Notes under the pieces: model-generated | Seen by the model: only the letters and a program-made list of their open reading frames with translations | Told to the model about the DNA's origin: nothing | Databases searched by the model: none | Shown here: positions 17,481 to 24,847 of the stretch, piece after piece | Numbering within the stretch: position 1 is the stretch's first letter | Layout: each line of letters opens with the position of its first letter | Assembly: GCF_000621145.1 (NCBI RefSeq) | Contig: NZ_JHZB01000024.1 | Location: 1 to 59,688 of the forward strand | Direction: 5' to 3' | DNA: 59,688 bases | Origin: Desulfobulbus elongatus DSM 2908 | GTDB lineage: Bacteria; Desulfobacterota; Desulfobulbia; Desulfobulbales; Desulfobulbaceae | Translations under genes and position numbers: made by a program

Positions 17481-18905
17481 ATGTGCCAGACCCGAACGGA
17501 GTCCGATAGCCTCGGCCAGCGCGAGGTTCCCGGCGACAGCCTGTGGGGCATCCACACCCTGCGGGCGGTGGAGAATTTCCCCCTGTCCGGCCGGCCGCTC
17601 CATCCCGCCCTGATCCGCGCCCTCGGACTGGTCAAGCTGGCGGCTGCCCAAACCAACCAGCGGTTGGGCGCGTGGCGCGACGATCCGGCAAAGGCCGACG
17701 CCATCCTGGCCGCCTGCCGGGAGATGGCCGAGGGCGGGCTTGGCGAGTGGCTGATCGTAGACGACCTGCAGGGCGGGGCCGGCACCAGCGCCAACATGAA
17801 TGTCAACGAGGTGTTGGCCAACCGGGCCTTGGAGCTGCTCGGCCGCGACAGGGGCGACTACGGACGGGTCAGTCCCCTGGACGACCTCAACCGGCACCAG
17901 TCGACCAACGATGTCTTTCCCACCGCCCTGCGGGTTGCCGCGCTGCACCTGCTGGCCCGTTTGGAACAGCGGGTGCTGGCCCTCCAGGAGGCCTTCCAGC
18001 GGCAGGAACAGCGCTGGGCCCATGTGGTCAAGGTGGCCCGGACCGAGCTGCAGGACGCGGTGCTGACCACCGCCGGCCGCACCTTCGGCGCCTATGCCGA
18101 GGCGATCAACCGCGACCGTTGGCGCATCGCCAAGTGCCACGAACGGCTGCGGGTGGTCAATCTCGGCGGCACCGCCGTCGGCACCGGCCTGGCCGCGCCG
18201 CGCCGCTACATCTTCGAAGTCACCGAAACGCTGCGTCAACTGACCGGACTGGGCCTGGCCCGGGCGGAGAACCTGGTGGAAGCCACCCAGAACGCCGATG
18301 TCTTTGTCGAGGTGTCGGGGATACTCAAGGCCCACGCCTCCAATCTGCTCAAGATCTGCACGGACCTGCGGTTCCTCGGTTCCGGCCCGGACGCCGGGAT
18401 TGCCGAGCTGCGCCTGCCCCGGCGCCAGGCCGGTTCGTCGATCATGCCCGGCAAGGTCAATCCGGTGATTCCCGAGGCCGTCAGCCAAGTCGCGATGCTG
18501 GCGATCGGCAACGATGCGGCCCTGACCCTGGCCTGCGCTTCGGGCAATCTCGATCTGAACCCCTTCCTGCCGCTGGTGGCCCGGACCCTCCTGGACAATC
18601 TCGATCTGCTGGGACGGGCCGACGACATTCTCTGCCGCCATTGCATCGAGGGCATCGAGGTGGATGCGGCCCGCTGCGCCCGGCAGGTCGCCAATGCCAC
18701 GGCCACGGTCACCGCCCTGGTGCCGGTCATCGGCCACGAGCGGGCGGCCGAACTGGCGGCAACGGCTGCCCGCACCGGCGTCTCCATCCGCGAACTGGCC
18801 CGGGTCGAGGCCGGGATCAGCGATGAGCAGTTTGACCAATGCACCAGCGCCACCGCCGTCTGCCGCCTCGGTTTCGTCCCTTCCCCGTCTGACCCGGATC
18901 AATGA
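17481..18905 (+). CDS. aspA: Aspartate ammonia-lyase-like protein of the hydrogenase maturation operon
   Basis: A 474-residue member of the aspartase/fumarase superfamily. The signature GSSIMPGKVNPVIPEAV is intact, and other superfamily segments are present (GGAGTSANMNVNEVLANRALE, HQSTNDVFPTALR, GGTAVGTGLAAPRRY). The expected reaction is aspartate to fumarate plus ammonia. Such genes are repeatedly found next to hydE/F/G in other bacteria, which suggests a role in supplying ammonia or another precursor for the bridging amine of the H-cluster; this role is not proven. AGAGGAAG lies just upstream of the ATG. It is followed by hydF after one base, so the products are co-expressed. Confidence 0.88.
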   Translation: MCQTRTESDSLGQREVPGDSLWGIHTLRAVENFPLSGRPLHPALIRALGLVKLAAAQTNQRLGAWRDDPAKADAILAACREMAEGGLGEWLIVDDLQGGAGTSANMNVNEVLANRALELLGRDRGDYGRVSPLDDLNRHQSTNDVFPTALRVAALHLLARLEQRVLALQEAFQRQEQRWAHVVKVARTELQDAVLTTAGRTFGAYAEAINRDRWRIAKCHERLRVVNLGGTAVGTGLAAPRRYIFEVTETLRQLTGLGLARAENLVEATQNADVFVEVSGILKAHASNLLKICTDLRFLGSGPDAGIAELRLPRRQAGSSIMPGKVNPVIPEAVSQVAMLAIGNDAALTLACASGNLDLNPFLPLVARTLLDNLDLLGRADDILCRHCIEGIEVDAARCARQVANATATVTALVPVIGHERAAELAATAARTGVSIRELARVEAGISDEQFDQCTSATAVCRLGFVPSPSDPDQ

Positions 18906-18906
18906 T

Positions 18907-20157
18907 ATGAGTCAATCCGCACCCAAGGGCCTGCGCCTGCACATCGGCCTGTTCGGTCGCCGCAACGTTGGCAAGTCGAGCCTGCTCAACGCCATGACCC
19001 GCCAGCAGGTGGCCATTGTTTCGGCCTGTGCCGGCACCACCACCGACCCGGTGGAAAAACCGATGGAGCTGCTGCCGCTCGGGCCGGTGCTCTTCATCGA
19101 TACCGCCGGAATCGACGATACCGGCGCCCTGGGAGCGATGCGCATCGCCCGGACCAGGGCGGTCTTCGAGCGGACCGATCTGGGCATCATCGTCAGTGCC
19201 TGCGGCGAATGGGGCGGCTTCGAGGCCGATTTGCTGGAGGAACTGACCCGGCGCCTGATTCCGGTGGTGGTGGTGATGAACAAGGCCGACCAGGGGCGTG
19301 CGTCCGATGCGCTGGTCGCCGACCTGGCGGCCAGATCGATCCCGCTGGTGCACACCGCCGCCGTCAACGGGACGGGAATCGGCGCGGTGCAGCAACGGAT
19401 CGTCGAGCGGGCACCGGCCGATTTCATCGACAACCCGGCCATCGTCTCCGATCTGGTCGGCCCCGGGGAGACCGCGGTGCTGGTGGTGCCCATCGACAAG
19501 GAGGCGCCCAGGGGGCGGTTGATCCTGCCCCAGGTGCAGACCATCCGCGACCTCCTCGACGGCGATTCCCTGTGCCTGGTGGTGAAGGAACGGGAGTTGC
19601 GCCACGCCCTCTCTGCGCTCGCCCGTCCGCCCAAGCTGGTGGTGACCGACTCGCAGGCCTTTCTCAAGGTGGTCGCCGATGTGCCCGCCGACGTGCGGCT
19701 CACCAGCTTTTCCATCCTGTTTTCCCGCAGCAAGGGCGATTTGCTCACCCAGGTGGCCGGCGCGCTGGCCATCGAGCGGCTTCAGCCCGGCGACCGGGTG
19801 CTGATCGCCGAGGCCTGCACCCATCATCCCATTGGCGAGGACATCGGCCGGGTCAAGATCCCCCGCTGGCTCACCCAATTCGTTGGCGGGCAACTGGCGT
19901 TCACCCATGTCCAGGGCCATGATTTTCCCGACGATCTGCACGAGTACCGGTTGGCGATCCAATGCGGCTCCTGCATGCTCAACCGCCGCGAAGTGCTCGG
20001 CCGCATCGCCCGCTGCCGCGAAGCAGGGGTGCCGGTCACCAATTACGGCCTGGCCATCGCCTACAGCCTGGGCATTTTCGCCCGCGCGCTCAGTCCCTTT
20101 CCCGCGGCCCTGGAACTGCTCCGTTCACTGGCGCCCGCACACAACGGAGGCAGGTGA
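18907..20157 (+). CDS. hydF: [FeFe] hydrogenase maturation GTPase HydF
   Basis: HydF is the scaffold on which the diiron subcluster is assembled before transfer to HydA. The 416-residue protein has an N-terminal GTPase domain (GRRNVGKSSLLNAMTRQ, TTTDPVEK, DTAGIDD, VMNKAD), a dimerisation domain and a C-terminal cluster-binding domain. Cluster ligands are in EACTHHPIGED and IQCGSC near the end. The residue before the CxxC pair is Gln, where many family members have His. It lies between aspA and hydE with minimal spacing, in a maturation operon. Confidence 0.94.
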   Translation: MSQSAPKGLRLHIGLFGRRNVGKSSLLNAMTRQQVAIVSACAGTTTDPVEKPMELLPLGPVLFIDTAGIDDTGALGAMRIARTRAVFERTDLGIIVSACGEWGGFEADLLEELTRRLIPVVVVMNKADQGRASDALVADLAARSIPLVHTAAVNGTGIGAVQQRIVERAPADFIDNPAIVSDLVGPGETAVLVVPIDKEAPRGRLILPQVQTIRDLLDGDSLCLVVKERELRHALSALARPPKLVVTDSQAFLKVVADVPADVRLTSFSILFSRSKGDLLTQVAGALAIERLQPGDRVLIAEACTHHPIGEDIGRVKIPRWLTQFVGGQLAFTHVQGHDFPDDLHEYRLAIQCGSCMLNRREVLGRIARCREAGVPVTNYGLAIAYSLGIFARALSPFPAALELLRSLAPAHNGGR

Positions 20158-20159
20158 GC

Positions 20160-21476
20160 ATGGACCGGCGGGAACTGCTCCATTGGCTGCGCTGCGACGA
20201 TGCCCTTGAGCTGAGCGAACTCTGGCAACGGGCGGACCGGACGCGGGAAGAGTGGGTGGGCGATGCCGTTCACCTGCGCGGCCTGGTGGAGATCTCCAAC
20301 CATTGCGCCCGCTCCTGCCACTACTGCGGGCTGCGCGCCGCCAACCGGACGGTCCGCCGCTACCGGCTGACCGAGGAGGACATCTATCGTTGCGCGCTCC
20401 AGGCGGTCCAGATGGGCTACGGCACCCTGGTGCTCCAGTCCGGCGAGGACTACGGCGTCGAGGGCCACTGGCTGGCCGGGCTCATTCGCCGGATCAAGGC
20501 GGCGACGCCGTTGGCCCTGACCCTCAGCCTGGGAGAGCGTACCGAGAACGAGCTGGCTGCCTGGCGGGAGGCCGGCGCGGACCGCTATCTGCTGCGTTTC
20601 GAAACGTCGGATCGGGCGCTGTACCAGGTCATCCATCCCGATCACGGCGGCACGGTGTCCGACCGGATCGCCATCCTCCGCCGCCTGCGGGCCCTGGGCT
20701 ATGAAACCGGCGGCGGCGTCATGGTCGGCATTCCCGGGCAAAGCTACGAGAGCCTGGCCGACGATATCCTGCTGTTTCGCGACCTCGACCTCGACATGAT
20801 CGGCATCGGTCCCTTCATCGCCCACCCGGAGACGCCGCTCTGGCGGGCACGGTCGCCCCTGCCGACCGACAACCAGGTACCGCCGACCGTCGAGATGACC
20901 TGCAAGGTCGTGGCCCTGGCCCGCATCCTCCGCCCGGATGCCCATATTCCCGCCACTACCGCGGTGGCGGTGATGCATGCCGGTCTGGGCCGCGAACTGG
21001 CGCTGCGGCGGGGCGCCAATGTGATCATGCCGAATCTGACGCCGCCGCAGTATCGCGAAATGTACGCCATCTACCCCGGCAAGGCCGACCGGATCGAGGT
21101 CGCCGAGGCGTGCGATCGCCAGATCCGGTCCCAGATCGCCTCCCTGGGGCGATTCGTCGGCAGCGGCCAGGGCGGCAGGAGGCGACGGCCGGCAGCGCCC
21201 TCGCGGGAACATCCGGCCACCCTGAAGATCGCCGTCTGCATGGGCAGTTCCTGCTACAGCCGCGGCAACAACGGCCCGGCCATCGAGACCATGCGCCAAT
21301 GCGTCGAGGCCGCCGGCCTGATCCCCGACATTTCCGGCCATCTCTGCGAGAATCAATGCACCCGGGGGCCGCACGTCACCATCGGCACCACCCTCTATTC
21401 CAATGTGCAGGCCTCCTGCTTCGACGAATTGCTCCGCCACCATCTGGCGGTCCTCCGGGAGGAGCCCCATGGATAA
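20160..21476 (+). CDS. hydE: [FeFe] hydrogenase maturase HydE fused to a [2Fe-2S] thioredoxin-like domain
   Basis: HydE is the radical-SAM enzyme that processes the HydG product during H-cluster assembly. The CxxxCxxC cluster is at residues 49, 53 and 56 (NHCARSCHYCGL), followed by the barrel segments GYGTLVLQSGED, ETGGGVMVGIPGQ and ANVIMPNLTPPQYR. Classical HydE ends near residue 350. This protein runs on to 438 with an Arg/Pro linker and a second domain from about residue 355 with CX4C (C360, C365) and CX3C (C396, C400), like the ferredoxin domain of HydC. The whole frame is open without a stop between domains, so it is a genuine fusion in this sequence. Its stop overlaps the next start by 8 bp. 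Confidence 0.93.
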   Translation: MDRRELLHWLRCDDALELSELWQRADRTREEWVGDAVHLRGLVEISNHCARSCHYCGLRAANRTVRRYRLTEEDIYRCALQAVQMGYGTLVLQSGEDYGVEGHWLAGLIRRIKAATPLALTLSLGERTENELAAWREAGADRYLLRFETSDRALYQVIHPDHGGTVSDRIAILRRLRALGYETGGGVMVGIPGQSYESLADDILLFRDLDLDMIGIGPFIAHPETPLWRARSPLPTDNQVPPTVEMTCKVVALARILRPDAHIPATTAVAVMHAGLGRELALRRGANVIMPNLTPPQYREMYAIYPGKADRIEVAEACDRQIRSQIASLGRFVGSGQGGRRRRPAAPSREHPATLKIAVCMGSSCYSRGNNGPAIETMRQCVEAAGLIPDISGHLCENQCTRGPHVTIGTTLYSNVQASCFDELLRHHLAVLREEPHG

Positions 21477-23208
21477 ACGCCCGCCGATCTATACCGAGAA
21501 GCACGAGTGCCAGGACTGCTATAAATGTGTGCGCCATTGCCCGGTCAAGGCCATCCGGGTGCAGGATGCCTATGCCACCATCGTCCCGGAAATGTGCGTG
21601 TACTGCGGGGCCTGCGTCTCGATCTGCCCCAATGCCGCCAAGCATGTGCGCAACGACCTGGCCCGGGCCCGCCAACTCGTGACGCTGCCGCCCCGGACCT
21701 ACGTCTCCCTCGCCCCTTCCTGGGTGACCGAGTTTCCCGATCTCAGCGCCGGCCAACTGACTGCCGCCCTCCGTCGGCTCGGTTTCGCCGGGGTCTCGGA
21801 AACCGCCCTCGGCGCCCAGCAGGTCAGCGCCCATGTCGGCCAGAGCCTGCGTCAGCAGCCGGGGCAAATCCTCATCAGTTCGGCCTGTCCGACCGTGGTG
21901 GCCTTCATCCAGAAACACCGGCCGCACCTGGCCGAGGCGGTCACCGGCCTGCTTTCGCCGCTCCTGGCCCATTGCGCGCTGCTTCGCCGCCATTTCGGCC
22001 CGGCCATCGCCATCGTGTTCATAGGTCCCTGTATTGCCAAGAAAGTGGAGGCCGACGACCATCCCGACCTGCTCGACATCGCCCTGACCTTCGAGGATCT
22101 GCGCCTCTGGTTCGCGGCCGAGCGGATCGATCCCGGAACCTTGGCGCCGGGCGAGGAGGATCGCTTCGTCCCCTCTGCGGCTGAGGAAGGGGTGCTGTAT
22201 CCGGTGGATGGCGGCATGATCGCCGGCATCCGGGCCCACTGCGGCATCGATGACGCCGCCTTCATGAGTTTCTCCGGCCTGGCCGCGGTGGGAAACGCCC
22301 TGGATGGTTTGGAGGATCTCGTCTCGGAGCAGGGCCTGTTTCTCGAACTTCTTGCCTGCGAAGGCGGCTGCATCAACGGCCCCAAGGTCAGCCAACGGGG
22401 GAACACCGTGGGCAAGCGCCACCGGGTGCTGCGCTCCGCCCGCTTTCCGGAAGGGCAACCGGTACCCCGCCAGCCCATGTTCGACATACGCAGGCGGATC
22501 GAACCGCTGACCCACCGCCGGCCGGAGATTTCGGAGACCCGGATCACCGAGGTGCTGCGCTCGATCGGCAAGCGGTCGCGTGAAGACGAGCTGAACTGCG
22601 GCGGCTGCGGTTACGATTCCTGCCGGGAATTCGGCAAAGCCCTGATCGCGCAGCGGGCGGAGCGGTCGATGTGCGTTTCCTGGATGCGGCAGTTGGCCTT
22701 CAAGAAGGCCAATGTACTCATGCACAAGATGCCTTCGGCGGTGGTGATCGTCGACAGCGACCTGCGGGTGCTCGAATGCAACGAGGCCTTCATCGCCATC
22801 GTCAATCACCAGCATCCGGCCGCATCCCCGGCGGAACCGGAAGGACGCTCCCTGGTGGAACTCCTGCCCTTTCATTCCCTGTTCGCCAACGTGCTGAAGA
22901 ACGACATGGATATCCTTGACCGGGATATCCGCTTCCTCGACACCATCCTCCATCTGTCGATCTTCACCATCGAACCGCATGCCGTTGTCGGCGCCATCCT
23001 CCAGGACATCACCCGGCCGTCGGTCCAGAAGGAACAGGTGATCCGGAGGGCGCGCGAGGTCATCCAGAAGAATCTGGCCACGGTGCAGAAGATCGCCTAT
23101 CTCCTGGGGGAGAACGCCGCCGAATCCGAGGTGACCCTGAACAGCATCATCGAATCGTTCTCCCCGGCCAAGATCGACGACGGGGAGGGGGGAGGGGAGG
23201 GTGACTGA
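21469..23208 (+). CDS. hydS: Sensory-type [FeFe] hydrogenase with PAS domain (HydS-like)
   Basis: A 579-residue protein resembling the sensory class of [FeFe] hydrogenases. It has two N-terminal [4Fe-4S] motifs (C14-C24 and C43-C53). A degenerate H-cluster domain follows with SSACP (ligand C140; the proton-relay Cys is Ala139), GPCIAKK (C188) and LLACEGGC (C297, C301). A further cysteine motif is NCGGCGYDSC (about 377-385), and a PAS domain sits at about 413-520 before a helical tail. Replacement of the relay Cys by Ala is characteristic of Thermotoga HydS-type sensors with low turnover. No signal peptide or membrane segment is seen. It overlaps hydE and the following phosphatase gene by 8 bp each, so sensor and phosphatase form one unit. 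Confidence 0.92.
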   Translation: MDKRPPIYTEKHECQDCYKCVRHCPVKAIRVQDAYATIVPEMCVYCGACVSICPNAAKHVRNDLARARQLVTLPPRTYVSLAPSWVTEFPDLSAGQLTAALRRLGFAGVSETALGAQQVSAHVGQSLRQQPGQILISSACPTVVAFIQKHRPHLAEAVTGLLSPLLAHCALLRRHFGPAIAIVFIGPCIAKKVEADDHPDLLDIALTFEDLRLWFAAERIDPGTLAPGEEDRFVPSAAEEGVLYPVDGGMIAGIRAHCGIDDAAFMSFSGLAAVGNALDGLEDLVSEQGLFLELLACEGGCINGPKVSQRGNTVGKRHRVLRSARFPEGQPVPRQPMFDIRRRIEPLTHRRPEISETRITEVLRSIGKRSREDELNCGGCGYDSCREFGKALIAQRAERSMCVSWMRQLAFKKANVLMHKMPSAVVIVDSDLRVLECNEAFIAIVNHQHPAASPAEPEGRSLVELLPFHSLFANVLKNDMDILDRDIRFLDTILHLSIFTIEPHAVVGAILQDITRPSVQKEQVIRRAREVIQKNLATVQKIAYLLGENAAESEVTLNSIIESFSPAKIDDGEGGGEGD

Positions 23209-24379
23209 CAACGCCTTCATCGATGTCGACCATGCCCAGTGCAGCAAGCATCGCCAATCGATTTGCGGCGATGTGGTCCTGTCCCATCGGATCAAGGAGG
23301 AGGGGCGGGTTCTGGCGGTTCTCTCCGACGGATTGGGATCCGGGGTCAAGGCATCGGTGCTGGCCAATCTCACGGCCGCCATGGCCCTCAAATTCGCCTC
23401 CACCCGCACGGATACCCGCAGTTGGGCCCATTCGATCATGGACACCCTGCCCATCTGCGAGGTGCGCAAGATCAGCTACTCGACGTTCACCCTGCTCGAT
23501 CTCGACGAACACGGTTCCCTGCGCTTCATCGAACACGGCAATCCGGCCCTGGCGCTGCTCCGGGGCGCGGAGGAAATCGAGCTGGAGCGCTCGGTGATCA
23601 CGCTGGAGCGATGGAAGGAGCGGTTGATCTACCACGGCCGGCTGGTTCTGGAAATCGGCGACCGGCTCGTCTGTTGTTCCGACGGGATCACCCAGTCGGG
23701 CATGGGGCAAGCCGCCATGCCCTTGGGCTGGACCCGCGAGCAGACCGTGGCGTATATCCGGGAGCTGATCAAAACCGCCCCCGAAATCTCTTCCCGCCGG
23801 CTGGCCAAAACACTGATGGACCGGGCCCTGGCCAACGACGGCGGTTGCGCCCGCGACGACATCAGTTGCGTCGTGATGCATTTCCGGGTCCCGCGGCAGT
23901 TGCTGATCATGACCGGACCGCCCTTCGTGCCCCAGCGCGATTTCGAACTCGCCCAGGCCGCCCTGACCTTTCCCGGCCGGAAAATTATTTGCGGCGGCAC
24001 CACCGCCACCATCGTCGGCCGCGTTCTGCACCGGCCGATCACCGTCGATCTCAGCCGGGCCGATACCGGCATGCCCCCTCCGGCCACCATGGAGGGGGTC
24101 GACCTGATCACCGAGGGCGCGCTCACCCTGGCCCATGTGGCCCAACTCCTGGCGGCCGGGACCACGGTCGACCGGTTGCCGGCCAATCCGGCGGGCGATA
24201 TCGTGCGGCTGATGTTGCGCAGCGACATCATCCATTTCATCGTCGGCACCAGGATCAACGAAGCGCACCAGGACCCCAACACCCCCCAGGAACTCGATCT
24301 GCGGCGCAACATTGTGCGCCGTATCGTCTCCCTACTCGAAGAAAAATACCTGAACGCCACCTCGGTCCGGTTCATCTGA
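23201..24379 (+). CDS. SpoIIE/PP2C-family serine phosphatase linked to HydS
   Basis: A 392-residue protein whose first 235 residues form a PP2C/SpoIIE phosphatase. Metal-binding acidic motifs are AVLSDGLGSG, LVCCSDGITQSG and CARDDISCVV. The remaining 155 residues hold a second domain with no motif I can name (GRKIICGGTTATIVGRVL, MEGVDLITEGALTLAHVAQ). It starts with GTG and overlaps hydS by 8 bp. Phosphatase-linked sensory hydrogenases are a known class; the substrate here is unknown, and no anti-sigma antagonist or kinase gene is adjacent. It is the last gene of the maturation operon. Confidence 0.87.
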   Translation: MTDNAFIDVDHAQCSKHRQSICGDVVLSHRIKEEGRVLAVLSDGLGSGVKASVLANLTAAMALKFASTRTDTRSWAHSIMDTLPICEVRKISYSTFTLLDLDEHGSLRFIEHGNPALALLRGAEEIELERSVITLERWKERLIYHGRLVLEIGDRLVCCSDGITQSGMGQAAMPLGWTREQTVAYIRELIKTAPEISSRRLAKTLMDRALANDGGCARDDISCVVMHFRVPRQLLIMTGPPFVPQRDFELAQAALTFPGRKIICGGTTATIVGRVLHRPITVDLSRADTGMPPPATMEGVDLITEGALTLAHVAQLLAAGTTVDRLPANPAGDIVRLMLRSDIIHFIVGTRINEAHQDPNTPQELDLRRNIVRRIVSLLEEKYLNATSVRFI

Positions 24380-24571
24380 CCGCAATCGCTCCTTCCGCCC
24401 CTCTTGCCAATCCGTCGTACCGCTGACCGACCGGTCGGCAACGACCCCGCGCCCCTTGGTCGGATCGTCGGTACTCGCCGCTGACGACATCCCCTCGTCG
24501 CACCCGATTTTTACCCGCCTGGTTTTGCAAAAAATTTCCTAAAAATTCTCAAATTGAATCTTTAAATAAAA
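24380..24571. other. Non-coding spacer before the hydA2 promoter
   Basis: No gene is visible. The first half is GC-rich and includes a 12-bp palindrome CCGACCGGTCGG at 24427-24438 with no T-run. The second half turns AT-rich towards the promoter. No convincing terminator for the phosphatase gene was found. Confidence 0.5.
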
Positions 24572-24600
24572 TTGACAAATCAATGAGATTTTTCTAAAAT
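24572..24600 (+). promoter_or_regulatory. Sigma-70 promoter of the hydA2-nrfD-hydG operon
   Basis: TTGACA at 24572-24577 is followed after 17 bp by TAAAAT at 24595-24600. The surroundings are strongly AT-rich within a GC-rich chromosome. Spacing and placement relative to the operator copy those of the rex promoter exactly. Confidence 0.85.
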
Positions 24601-24601
24601 A

Positions 24602-24627
24602 TATATAGAGAATTAATTCTCTATATA
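24602..24627 (+). promoter_or_regulatory. Rex-type operator upstream of hydA2
   Basis: A perfect 26-bp palindrome containing the same 14-bp core GAGAATTAATTCTC as the rex operator. The core begins 7 bp after the -10 box at both sites. Outside the core the two palindromes differ (CGATA against TATATA arms), so the shared core is the likely binding element. Confidence 0.8.
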
Positions 24628-24847
24628 GGTATTGTGTGGTACCGCGGGCGCAGGATGAATCAGTATCGGTTTCCTGAAAAACCGGAAGGCCGGTGGGGTG
24701 AAAAGGGCGTGCGGAGGAAGGGGGGATCGTTCGGTGCCGATTCCTGTCTCGCTGCGATCAGAGCACAACCTGTCGCGCGGACGGGAGGCGGGAAAAGGCA
24801 AAAGCCGGCACGGCCCGGACGACCATGGGATCATTTCAGCGAAGGAT

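Noticed and set aside
21469-23208. HydS as a third catalytic hydrogenase
   Set aside because: The proton-relay Cys is replaced by Ala and the protein has sensor domains, so a sensing role fits better.
24427-24438. Palindrome CCGACCGGTCGG as a terminator or operator
   Set aside because: It has no loop or T-run and no second copy near another promoter in the window.
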